Positions 36,673-44,142 of a DNA stretch of 64,000 nt are shown one piece after another. The notes beneath the pieces are model-generated. The model had not been told where the DNA came from. It saw only the letters and a program-made list of their open reading frames with translations, and made no database searches. The stretch is from an uncultured Lutimaribacter sp. (GTDB lineage: Bacteria; Pseudomonadota; Alphaproteobacteria; Rhodobacterales; Rhodobacteraceae), in the NCBI GenBank assembly GCA_913061505.1, contig CAJXSO010000001.1, forward strand, positions 62,001 through 126,000, written 5' to 3'. The position numbers and the translations under genes are program-made. Within the stretch, counting starts at the first letter, position 1. Each line of letters starts with the position of its first letter.

Positions 36673-37125
36673 TTACTGGTGAATGCGGGTTAAAAGGCGG
36701 ATCAGCGTTTGCCGCTCGTCTTTAGACAGGGCGGCAAAGGTGGTGTTTTCATAGGCCAGCAGCGCGTCGCTGGCCTGTTGCATCAGGCGATGACCTGCCG
36801 CCAAAGGGTGCAGATCGAAAACCCGGCGGTCTTGGGTGCTGCGGCGGCGCTCGATACAGCCGGTCTTTTGCAGCTGGTCCAAAATCGCCACGGTGTTCGA
36901 GCGCTCCATCGCCAGGGCCGCGGCCAGCTGGGTTTGCGTAACGCCCGGGTTTTGGCAAATGACGCAGAGCACAGAATAAGATGTCACCCGCAGGCCAAAC
37001 GGCTCGAGCACGCGCGCGGCATCGCCCGTTGCCACGGCCGAGGCACGTTTCAACGCATAGCCCAAAAGCTGCCTTAGCCCGTGGTCAAGGGCGCTGTTCG
37101 CCAGATCTGTGCTGTGCTCGGCCAT
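36673..37125 (-). CDS. MarR-family regulator of the aromatic-acid operon
   Basis: 150 residues with a MarR winged helix: TQTQLAAALAMERSNTVAIL is the recognition region and GCIERRRSTQDRRVFDLHPL is the DxR wing. It lies between the crotonase and CoA-ligase genes, 9 and 10 bases from each, as CouR/FerR/HcaR regulators do. A 25-base palindrome upstream of the crotonase start is the obvious candidate operator, with aryl-CoA the likely inducer by family precedent. Confidence 0.88.
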   Translation of the reverse strand: MAEHSTDLANSALDHGLRQLLGYALKRASAVATGDAARVLEPFGLRVTSYSVLCVICQNPGVTQTQLAAALAMERSNTVAILDQLQKTGCIERRRSTQDRRVFDLHPLAAGHRLMQQASDALLAYENTTFAALSKDERQTLIRLLTRIHQ

Positions 37126-37134
37126 TGCCCCCCC

Positions 37135-37899
37135 TTAGCGAAATACGGGCTGACGTTTTTGCAAAAACGCCTGCAGCCCTTCCACAGCATCGGGGCTGGT
37201 TTGCGCCAGCGCGGCGCATAGGCTTTCGGTAAATAGACCGTCGGCCTTGGCCATATCCTCGATACGGCTGATGGCGTGGATCATGATGTAATTCGACAGG
37301 CTGGCATTTTTCGCAATCTTTCCCGCCAGCTCCATCGCCAGCGGCAGGGCCGCACCTTCGGCCACGCTATAATGGCACAGCCCCAGCGCTAGCCCCTCGT
37401 CGGCGCCATATTTGCGCCCCGTCAGCATCATCTCGATCATGCGGTCAGCGCCCAAGATGCGCCCCACCCGCACCGAGGCCCCACCGCCCACATAAATGCC
37501 GCGCCGCCCCTCGGGCAGCTGGAAAATGGTGCTGGGTTCGGCAATGCGCACATGGGTCGAGGTGGCCAGCTCGAGCCCACCACCGATGACCGCGCCAAAC
37601 ATGGCCGATACCACCGGCAGCCCTGAAAACTGAATACGGTCCATCACCGCATGCCAGCCGCGCGAATGGCGCATCGTGCCTTCGGCATCGCGCTGCACCT
37701 GTTCCGACAGGTCCAACCCCGAGCAGTAATGCCCCGCTGTGCCCGTCAGCACCACCACCTTTACCCCTTCGGGCGGGGCAGAGAAAAACGCATCCAGCTC
37801 GGCCAAAAGCGTATCGTTCATGGCGTTACGCTTGTCGGGGCGGCTCATAGTCAGTACCGCGATGGCACCATCTATCTCGATCTTCAGGGTATTGGTCAT
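37135..37899 (-). CDS. Crotonase-family enoyl-CoA hydratase (hydroxycinnamoyl-CoA hydratase/lyase candidate)
   Basis: 254 residues. The oxyanion-hole segments are HYCSGLDLSE (near residue 57) and AMFGAVIGGGLELA (near 100), and QLPEGRRGIYVGGGASVRV contains the position of the catalytic Glu. Position in an operon with an aryl-CoA ligase and a MarR regulator suggests action on aryl enoyl-CoA, either hydration or retro-aldol cleavage. It is first in the operon and is preceded at 17-41 bases by a large palindrome. It could instead be a generic enoyl-CoA hydratase. Confidence 0.78.
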   Translation of the reverse strand: MTNTLKIEIDGAIAVLTMSRPDKRNAMNDTLLAELDAFFSAPPEGVKVVVLTGTAGHYCSGLDLSEQVQRDAEGTMRHSRGWHAVMDRIQFSGLPVVSAMFGAVIGGGLELATSTHVRIAEPSTIFQLPEGRRGIYVGGGASVRVGRILGADRMIEMMLTGRKYGADEGLALGLCHYSVAEGAALPLAMELAGKIAKNASLSNYIMIHAISRIEDMAKADGLFTESLCAALAQTSPDAVEGLQAFLQKRQPVFR

Positions 37900-37915
37900 T
37901 TTGCTACCTTCAACA

Positions 37916-37940
37916 ATATAGTTATATCATATAACTATAT
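37916..37940. promoter_or_regulatory. 25-base palindrome upstream of the crotonase operon (candidate MarR operator)
   Basis: Perfect 11-base arms ATATAGTTATA (37916-37926) and TATAACTATAT (37930-37940) are separated by TCA. It lies 17-41 bases before the crotonase start, where binding would block transcription or translation initiation. The core 19-mer (37919-37937) matches 15 of 19 positions at 42681-42699, upstream of the gentisate dioxygenase gene. Confidence 0.7.
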
Positions 37941-37957
37941 CTGCTTAAATGCCAGCC

Positions 37958-37988
37958 AAAAAAAAGGCGCGCCACGGCGCGCCTTTTT
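37958..37988 (-). terminator. Terminator after dctM
   Basis: Thirteen-base perfect arms (37961-37973 and 37976-37988) are separated by AC. Read on the minus strand it ends in a run of eight T, 6 bases past the dctM stop, separating the TRAP unit from the crotonase operon. Confidence 0.9.
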
Positions 37989-37993
37989 GGGTA

Positions 37994-39316
37994 TCAGTGC
38001 AAAACCCGCAGCAAGAACAAGGTGATGCCCGGGAAAACCACCAACAAGATCACGCGGAAAATATCAGAGGCCACAAAATACATGACCGCCTTATAGGTTT
38101 CCACCATGGGCGTTTGCCGATCCATCGAATTGATCACAAACAGGTTCATCCCCACGGGTGGCGTAATAAGCCCCACCTCGACCACGATCAGCACCAAAAT
38201 ACCAAACCAGATCGCGGTTTCCTCGGCCGACAGGCCAAAATCTAGCACCGAAACGATGGGAAAGAAGATCGGGATGGTCAGCAAGATCATCGATAGGCTG
38301 TCCATAAAGCAGCCAAAGACCAGATAAAGCGCCAAGATCAACGCCAGCACAAACCAGGGGCTATAGCCCTGCGCGCCCACCCACGAGGCCAGCTCTTGTG
38401 GCACCTGCGTCAGCGCCAAAAAGCCGTTGTAAAACCCTGCACCCAACACAATGAAAAAGATCATCGCCGTTGAACGCCCGGTGGCCAAAATACTGTCGGC
38501 AAAGGTTTTGCGGGTTAACCCACCATTTACCAGCGCGATCAAACCGGTGCCCAAAGCGCCCACAGCCGCGCCTTCGGTGGGGGTGAACCAGCCCAGATAA
38601 ATGCCCAGCACCACGGTCAGGAAGACCAGCAACACCGGCCACACCCGAAACAGCGCGGCAAAGCGTTCGCTATAGGGCACGGGCGGGCGCACGCCTGCGC
38701 TGGCAGGGTTCAGCCGCACATAGATCGAGATTGTCGCCATATAGCCCAACGCCGCCAGAATACCGGGGATGAATGCCGCCAGAAACAGCTTGGCGATGTT
38801 TTGTTCGGTCAAAATCGCATAGATCACCAGAACCACCGAGGGCGGTATCAAAATGCCCAGCGTGCCGCCCGCCGCCAGCGTTGCGGTGGAAAACCCGCCC
38901 GAATAGCCATAGCGGCGCAATTCAGGCAGCGCCACTTGGCCCATGGTGGCAGCCGTGGCCAAAGACGAGCCACAAATCGCCCCAAAGCCCGCACAAGCCC
39001 CCACCGCCGACATGGCCACACCCCCACGCCGGTGGCCAAGCCAGCTTTCGGCGGCTTTAAACAGCGCTTGGCTCATCCCCCCCAAGGTGGCGAACTGGCC
39101 CATCAGCAAAAACATTGGCACAATCGACAAAGAGTAGCTGGAAAAGGTGGAATAGGTTTCGCTTTTCAGCTTGGCCAAGGCCACGTTCATACCGCCCGTG
39201 ACAAAATACAGCCCCCCCAAGCCCACGACAAACATCGACAGGCCAATGGGCACGCGCAAAAAGATCAGCAGCAGCAACAGCGGAAAGGACATCAGCCCGA
39301 TTTCAAAACTACTCAA
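37994..39316 (-). CDS. dctM: TRAP transporter large permease subunit
   Basis: 440 residues with about 12 hydrophobic segments. FLRVPIGLSMFVVGLGGL near the start, GAICGSSLATAATMGQVALPE and GGTLGILIPPSVVLVIYAIL are typical DctM blocks, as is the late LITPPVGMNLFVINS. It forms the Na+-driven translocation channel with DctQ. It overlaps dctQ by 4 bases (ATGA). Context suggests uptake of an aromatic acid, but a DctP binding protein is not present in the window. Confidence 0.92.
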   Translation of the reverse strand: MSSFEIGLMSFPLLLLLIFLRVPIGLSMFVVGLGGLYFVTGGMNVALAKLKSETYSTFSSYSLSIVPMFLLMGQFATLGGMSQALFKAAESWLGHRRGGVAMSAVGACAGFGAICGSSLATAATMGQVALPELRRYGYSGGFSTATLAAGGTLGILIPPSVVLVIYAILTEQNIAKLFLAAFIPGILAALGYMATISIYVRLNPASAGVRPPVPYSERFAALFRVWPVLLVFLTVVLGIYLGWFTPTEGAAVGALGTGLIALVNGGLTRKTFADSILATGRSTAMIFFIVLGAGFYNGFLALTQVPQELASWVGAQGYSPWFVLALILALYLVFGCFMDSLSMILLTIPIFFPIVSVLDFGLSAEETAIWFGILVLIVVEVGLITPPVGMNLFVINSMDRQTPMVETYKAVMYFVASDIFRVILLVVFPGITLFLLRVLH

Positions 39317-39900
39317 TGGTCTGCCCCCCCAGCTGTGGCAATCAGGGCCCGGCCCAAGATCATTTCAAAGATACGCACCACCGCCATATAACAGCCCACA
39401 ACCGCGCCCACCACGGCCGCGAAAAGCGAGGCCGCATAGGCCCACCAAATGGGAAACTGCAACAAAAACGTGGTTTCATTATAGCTCATCTTGCTCAGCA
39501 TCCCTTCATAGAGACGCCATGCGATCAGCACCAAAACAAGGGCAAAGACCAGCTCGACAACGGCCTGGATAACCCGGTTCACCGCCGGCGGCAAAAAGCC
39601 TGTGAACACATCAACCGTGGCATGGCTGGCGCTGATCTGGCAAATGGGAATAAAGGCGAAAATGGCAAAGGCAATGCCCGCCTCGACCACTTCGAAATCG
39701 CCCAAAATCGGGCCAACGCCCGTATCCAACAGCGTTTGGGCAAACCCGCCCAGCAGGGCCTCGCCCAGACCACTGTGCAAAAACGTGTTCATTCCACGCC
39801 CCAACACAGAGACACACACCAGAAAGATCAGCGCCGTCAGCACCGCCCCCCCAGCCAAGGCCATTGCGCGGGCCAGCCCATTCATCAACCGGTACACCAA
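39313..39900 (-). CDS. dctQ: TRAP transporter small permease subunit
   Basis: 195 residues with four hydrophobic segments (approx. 10-30, 62-80, 107-125, 150-172). ASHATVDVFTGFLP near residue 88 and VLVLIAWRLYEGM match the DctQ family's central loop and helix. It is the small membrane partner of DctM and starts the two-gene unit. The 298-base upstream gap holds no binding-protein gene. Confidence 0.85.
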   Translation of the reverse strand: MVYRLMNGLARAMALAGGAVLTALIFLVCVSVLGRGMNTFLHSGLGEALLGGFAQTLLDTGVGPILGDFEVVEAGIAFAIFAFIPICQISASHATVDVFTGFLPPAVNRVIQAVVELVFALVLVLIAWRLYEGMLSKMSYNETTFLLQFPIWWAYAASLFAAVVGAVVGCYMAVVRIFEMILGRALIATAGGADH

Positions 39901-40198
39901 AGCTGTTCCTTTCGGTCGTTTCCCTGTTGCATAAGCCGGGCAAGCCCGACGTTTTGCAGTTTATCGTTTTTTGATTTGCAAGTGCAGCCCAGGGTGCCCC
40001 CCTTGGCCAGTGCACAGCACCGCAGCCCTTGGGGCGATACTGTGCTTTTCCTCCCAAATCAAAGTTGCGCTGTGCCTTTTGCGGCATCTTTTAGCAACTC
40101 TTACATTCTCTTGCCGCAGACCGGCCTAACATTCGCGTCAGCAGGCCAGGTTTGCAAGTGCACCGGGGCGCGGTATGCCACCGCGCCCCAGGGCTGAT
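39901..40198. other. dctQ-maleylpyruvate isomerase intergenic region
   Basis: No gene is seen. It contains an exact 12-base direct repeat TTTGCAAGTGCA at 39975-39986 and 40151-40162, and a strong hairpin near the isomerase end. It should hold the promoter of dctQM. A reading at 39611-40087 on the minus strand is mostly dctQ shadow. Confidence 0.5.
40165..40189 (-). other. Strong hairpin after the gentisate operon
   Basis: Ten-base arms GGGGCGCGGT (40165-40174) and ACCGCGCCCC (40180-40189) enclose a 5-base loop, 10 bases past the maleylpyruvate isomerase stop. No T-run follows on the minus strand, so it may act as a 3' stabiliser or a Rho-assisted terminator. Confidence 0.55.
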
Positions 40199-40846
40199 TT
40201 ACGCCTCGAAATCGGGCTGTTTGGCCGGATGGGCCGCCGCAAATTCGGGCAGGGCCTGACAGGCCGCATTGATCGCGCTTACGCGCGTCAGATCTGTGAT
40301 ATCCACGCCGAAACGCTGGGCAGAAAACACCTGTGGCACCAGGCAGATATCGGCCAGGCCCGGGGCGTCGCCAAAACAATAGGGCCCATCATGCGCGGCT
40401 TTTGCCAAATGCCCCTCGCAGGCCTCTAGCCCCTCGCGCAGCCAGCGCGCCAGCCATGCGTTCACCGCCGCCTCGTCTAGCCCCAGATCTTTGCGCAGAT
40501 AAGACAGCACACGCAGGTTTTGCAGCGGATGGATCTCGCAGGCGATAATTTGCGAAAACGCCCGCACCTGGGCCCGCGCCACCGGATCGCTGGGCAGCAG
40601 CGGGGGCGTGGGGTGGGTTTCATCCAGCCATTCCAAAATGGCCAGCGATTGATACAGCGCCTCGCCCTGATCGGTGATCAAAACCGGCAGCAAACGCTGC
40701 GGGTTCAATTCGGTGAATTCAGGCGATTTTTGCGCACCGTTTTTCAGATGCACCGACTGAAACTGATAGGCCACGCCTTTCAGGTTGAACGCAATGCGGC
40801 ACCGATAGCTGGACGAGCTGCGAAAATAGCCCAGAAACTGCATCAT
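40199..40846 (-). CDS. Maleylpyruvate isomerase (glutathione S-transferase, zeta class)
   Basis: 215 residues. FRSSSSYRCRIAFNLKG near residue 8 is the SS(A/S)SYR glutathione-site hallmark of maleylpyruvate/maleylacetoacetate isomerases; LPVLITDQGEALYQSLAILE and GDAPGLADICLVPQ follow as expected. It isomerises maleylpyruvate to fumarylpyruvate using glutathione. It overlaps the hydrolase gene by ATGA. With neighbours encoding gentisate dioxygenase and an FAH-family hydrolase, a maleylpyruvate role (nagL-like) is better supported than maleylacetoacetate. Confidence 0.87.
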   Translation of the reverse strand: MMQFLGYFRSSSSYRCRIAFNLKGVAYQFQSVHLKNGAQKSPEFTELNPQRLLPVLITDQGEALYQSLAILEWLDETHPTPPLLPSDPVARAQVRAFSQIIACEIHPLQNLRVLSYLRKDLGLDEAAVNAWLARWLREGLEACEGHLAKAAHDGPYCFGDAPGLADICLVPQVFSAQRFGVDITDLTRVSAINAACQALPEFAAAHPAKQPDFEA

Positions 40847-41535
40847 TCCGCCTCGGTCAGCGACAAAACCACAGGCGCCAGCCCGTCGATTTCCCCAACA
40901 ATCGTGTCGCCTGCCACCACAGGCCCCACACCCGCAGGCGTGCCGGTATAAATCAGATCACCCGGCTGCAGATGATAAAAGCGCGACAGATGTGCGATCA
41001 GTTCGGGCACCGACCAGATCAGATCGGCCAGCGTGGCATCTTGCTTGGTCTCGCCATTCACCGCCAGCGCAATGCGCTGCGTGCCAATGGCGAAATCTGT
41101 CGCAGGTGTCAGCGCCGCGATCACGGCCGAGTTTTCAACGTCTTTACCCAAATCCCAGGGGCGCTGTTTGGCGCGTGCGGCCAGCTGCAAATCGCGGCGG
41201 GTCATATCCAGGCCGCAGGCATAGCCAAACACCACATCCATGGCATCGGCCTCGGCCACGCGAAAGGCCGGCTTGCCGATGGCCACCACGAATTCCATTT
41301 CGTAGTGATAGTTTTCAGTTTCCAGCGGGTAGGGAATGCTGGCACCGCTGTGGCAAATGGCCCAAGGGGTTTTGGTGAAATAAAACGGCGCTTCGCGGTC
41401 TACCTCGACCCCCATTTCAGCCGCATGGGCAGCATAGTTGCGCCCCACGCAAAAGATCCGGCGCACCGGGTAGGTGGCATCGCTGCCTGCCACGGGCACC
41501 TCGGGCAATGGGGGCAGATCAAATAGGGCTGTCAT
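40843..41535 (-). CDS. Fumarylpyruvate hydrolase (FAH family)
   Basis: 230 residues of the fumarylacetoacetate hydrolase family. FCVGRNYAAHAAEMG near residue 29, HYEMEFVVAIGKP (metal-binding Glu residues) and YACGLDMTRRDLQ are conserved, with PGDLIYTGTPAGVGPV near the end. It cleaves fumarylpyruvate to fumarate and pyruvate (nagK-like), completing the gentisate pathway. Both ends overlap neighbours by 4 bases (ATGA), indicating tight coupling. Confidence 0.87.
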   Translation of the reverse strand: MTALFDLPPLPEVPVAGSDATYPVRRIFCVGRNYAAHAAEMGVEVDREAPFYFTKTPWAICHSGASIPYPLETENYHYEMEFVVAIGKPAFRVAEADAMDVVFGYACGLDMTRRDLQLAARAKQRPWDLGKDVENSAVIAALTPATDFAIGTQRIALAVNGETKQDATLADLIWSVPELIAHLSRFYHLQPGDLIYTGTPAGVGPVVAGDTIVGEIDGLAPVVLSLTEAE

Positions 41536-42569
41536 CGTGCGCGTTCCTCGTAATATCCAAGTTTTTCCTGCAAAGGCCGGTCTGATACGCGGATCAAAAA
41601 GGCCGGCTCGTCGGATGTGTTTGTATGATCGATTTCGGCAAAAACGGGGGCGGTGAATGTATCACGCTCGGCCCAGTCGATGCGGCTGCCCTCGACAACA
41701 GATTGGCCCTTGCCGCCGATCACATGAAACACGGCACTTTCCGAGGAAAGCGGCGGGCGCAGGGTTTCGCCTGGGCGCAGCATCATGGCGGTAAAGCCCA
41801 TCACCGGCAGCACATCTTGGCCGGTTTCGGGGTTTACATAATCCAGCTCTACCGCGCCCTCGCCCCATTTTGCCATTTCGCGCAAGGCAGCTTCGGTGCG
41901 ATCCCAAGGGAAACGCATCATCGGGTAGCGGCGCGCTGCAGCCCCACGGCGCGAGGGTTTAAGACCCGATGCCAAATATTCCACCATCGAGGCATCGGGG
42001 CGGTTGCGCTGCGCCTGCAAGGGCGCCTCTTCGGCGTAAGACCCTTCGAGATATACAAAAAGCGGCAAATCCAGCACATCCAGCCAAACCACAGGTTCGC
42101 TGCCTTCGTGGCCATGATCGTGCCATTCGCCGCCCGGTGTTAGCACCACATCGCCGCGCTTCATGGGCAGTTTTTCACCATCAACCACCGTGTAGCCACC
42201 CTCGCCCTCGACGATGATACGTGCAGCCGAGGGCGTGTGTTTATGGGCCGGGGCCACCTCGCCTGGCAGCAGCAGCTGCATGCCGATATAAAGCGTGCTG
42301 GTGGCCTGCATAGCGCCGGTGCCGCGCCCCTGATCAGACATCACCAGAACCCGGCGCTCGGCTTTTTCAACCGGGGTCAATTCGCCCGCGCGCAGCAACA
42401 AGGGCCGCAGCTGGCTATATTGGAAATAGGTGGCGCTGGTTTGGGGCATCGGGCGGCCATGGGGCAGCACCTTGCGCATCATTGGCCATAATGGCGCCAC
42501 GCCCGCCTGATCCATCGCATCGCGATAGTCTTGTGGCAATTCTTCTAACGTGCCCAGTTGTTCGGCCAT
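41532..42569 (-). CDS. Gentisate 1,2-dioxygenase
   Basis: About 345 residues, a bicupin. The first cupin shows PAHKHTPSAARIIVEG with the His-x-His iron ligands and the following GGEWHDHGHEG supplies the distal His. It opens the gentisate ring to maleylpyruvate. I start at ATG 42569 because GGGAGG then sits 5 bases upstream; ATG 42572 is directly adjacent. It heads a three-gene operon. The pathway enzymes that make gentisate (for example a 3-hydroxybenzoate or salicylate hydroxylase) are not in the window. Confidence 0.9.
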   Translation of the reverse strand: MAEQLGTLEELPQDYRDAMDQAGVAPLWPMMRKVLPHGRPMPQTSATYFQYSQLRPLLLRAGELTPVEKAERRVLVMSDQGRGTGAMQATSTLYIGMQLLLPGEVAPAHKHTPSAARIIVEGEGGYTVVDGEKLPMKRGDVVLTPGGEWHDHGHEGSEPVVWLDVLDLPLFVYLEGSYAEEAPLQAQRNRPDASMVEYLASGLKPSRRGAAARRYPMMRFPWDRTEAALREMAKWGEGAVELDYVNPETGQDVLPVMGFTAMMLRPGETLRPPLSSESAVFHVIGGKGQSVVEGSRIDWAERDTFTAPVFAEIDHTNTSDEPAFLIRVSDRPLQEKLGYYEERAR

Positions 42570-42615
42570 CATGTCCTCCCTTTAGGTTGGCGATTTGCGC
42601 ATCGTCCAATAGAAC

Positions 42616-42660
42616 GTATACTTATCAAACCGCCCCCTGACAATGATAAGTATGCTTATC
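42616..42660. promoter_or_regulatory. Repeated ATACTTATC/GATAAGTAT elements upstream of gentisate dioxygenase
   Basis: ATACTTATCA (42618-42627) and its reverse complement TGATAAGTAT (42644-42653) form a spaced inverted repeat. The right copy also forms GATAAG-TATG-CTTATC (42645-42660). The elements lie 49-91 bases before the dioxygenase start. They differ from the MarR-like palindrome further upstream, so a second regulator may act here. Confidence 0.5.
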
Positions 42661-42680
42661 TATTGCCAGACCCCCTATAA

Positions 42681-42699
42681 TTGTTATATATCATAACTA
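42681..42699. promoter_or_regulatory. Second copy of the crotonase-operon palindrome, upstream of gentisate dioxygenase
   Basis: TTGTTATATATCATAACTA matches the 19-base core at 37919-37937 at 15 of 19 positions; three of the four differences fall in the central spacer. It lies 112-130 bases upstream of the dioxygenase start. It is a candidate second site for the MarR regulator encoded at 36673-37125. Confidence 0.5.
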
Positions 42700-42791
42700 A
42701 ACCCGAGCAAGAAAAAGATCAGCCCTAGCTAAATTTCCTGATATGCCCCTCGGTTTGATCCGGCGCGCACAAGCGCAGGCAGGCGCCCGGC

Positions 42792-44054
42792 CTAGCGCAG
42801 CAATATTGCGCGAAAATCATTCACATTCGTGCCTGTGGGCCCCGTTTCGAACAGATCCCCAATTGCCGCAAAGGCGCCATAGGCATCATGCGCGGCCAGC
42901 ATCGCCCCCGGGTCGACCCCCGCGGCGCGCATGCGGGCCACGCTGGTGCCATCGGCAAAGGCGCCCGCATTGGTTTCACTGCCATCGATCCCATCGGTAT
43001 CAGCGGCCAAGGCGGCAATGCCGCCCAGCCCATCAATCGCCAAGGCAAAGGCCAGCAAAAATTCGCTATTGCGCCCACCGCGCCCGCCCTGGCTGCGCAA
43101 TGTCACCGTGGTTTCGCCCCCCGACAGCATCAATGCGGGGCGCGAAAAGGGGCGCCCGCGCGTGGCAATTTCGCGGGCCAGCGCGGCGTGCACCCGGCCC
43201 ACATCGCGGGCTTCGCCCTCGATCGAATCAGACAAGATATGCACCCCCAGCCCAGCCGATTGGGCAAGGCGGCCAGCCGCCTCTAGTGACTGCGCCGCCG
43301 AGGCAATCACCCTGACGTGATGGCCCGCAAAGGCTGCATCGCTGGGGTGGGGCGCATCTTCGGGCGCGCTGTGCAAAAACTGCGCCACCGGCTGCGGCAG
43401 CTCTATGCCATAGGCCGCCACCAACCGCAGCGCCAAGGCGCGATCGGCGGCATCTGGCACGGTGGGCCCGCTGGCCACCTGCGCCGGGTCATCGCCTGGC
43501 ACATCTGACACAACCAATGTGTGCACAGGGGCCGGCGCGGCCAGGGCCGCCAGCCGCCCGCCCTTTATCGCGCTGAACTGTTTGCGAATGGCATTCATCG
43601 CCCCAATGGGCGCCCCCGAGGCCAAAAGCGCCGCGTTCAGCGCCGCCTCATCGGCCAGGGAAAAGCCAGAAGGGGGCGCCGGCAACAGGGCCGAACCGCC
43701 GCCACAAATCAGCGCCACAACCAGATCATCAGGCCCAAGCCCCTGCACCGCAGCACATAGCGCCTGGGTGGCCTGCAGCCCCGCGGCATCGGGCACGGGG
43801 TGGGCGGCCTCGAGCACGCGGATAAACCGGGTGTCGCAGCCATAGCCATAGCGCGTTACAACCACCCCCTCGCAGGGGCCCCAAAGCTGCTCAAAAGCTG
43901 CGGCCATCTGCGCCGCCCCCTTGCCCGCGCCCACCACCACCGTGCGCCCCTTTGGGCGGGGGGGCAAATGCGGGCGCAGCGCCGCCAGCGGTGCCGCGGC
44001 ATGCACCGCCTCATGAAACAGCCCAGCCAGAAAATCCTTGGTTTCAGGTGTCAT
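42792..44054 (-). CDS. Glycerate 2-kinase (MOFRL/GckA family)
   Basis: 420 residues. [15 protein letters not shown] near residue 40, [11 protein letters not shown] near 117, [16 protein letters not shown] near 154 and the C-terminal MOFRL domain with [10 protein letters not shown] and [12 protein letters not shown], followed by [11 protein letters not shown], define the family (also annotated as hydroxypyruvate reductase TtuD). It phosphorylates glycerate to 2-phosphoglycerate. It lies between the taurine transporter operon and the gentisate operon, 88 bases after the tauC stop and beyond a hairpin, so it probably has its own promoter. Confidence 0.88.
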   Translation of the reverse strand: MTPETKDFLAGLFHEAVHAAAPLAALRPHLPPRPKGRTVVVGAGKGAAQMAAAFEQLWGPCEGVVVTRYGYGCDTRFIRVLEAAHPVPDAAGLQATQALCAAVQGLGPDDLVVALICGGGSALLPAPPSGFSLADEAALNAALLASGAPIGAMNAIRKQFSAIKGGRLAALAAPAPVHTLVVSDVPGDDPAQVASGPTVPDAADRALALRLVAAYGIELPQPVAQFLHSAPEDAPHPSDAAFAGHHVRVIASAAQSLEAAGRLAQSAGLGVHILSDSIEGEARDVGRVHAALAREIATRGRPFSRPALMLSGGETTVTLRSQGGRGGRNSEFLLAFALAIDGLGGIAALAADTDGIDGSETNAGAFADGTSVARMRAAGVDPGAMLAAHDAYGAFAAIGDLFETGPTGTNVNDFRAILLR

Positions 44055-44083
44055 CCGATGCCCCCTTGCACTGCGCCAAAGAT

Positions 44084-44113
44084 AAAGGGCGGCGCATCAC
44101 TGCGCCACCCTTT
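44084..44113 (-). terminator. Terminator after tauC
   Basis: Thirteen-base arms (44084-44096 and 44101-44113) contain one mismatch around a TCAC loop. Read on the minus strand it ends CCCTTTATCTTT, a moderate T-rich tail, 30 bases past the tauC stop. Confidence 0.6.
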
Positions 44114-44142
44114 GCAAGCAAAGCCATCAACGCCTACGCGGA

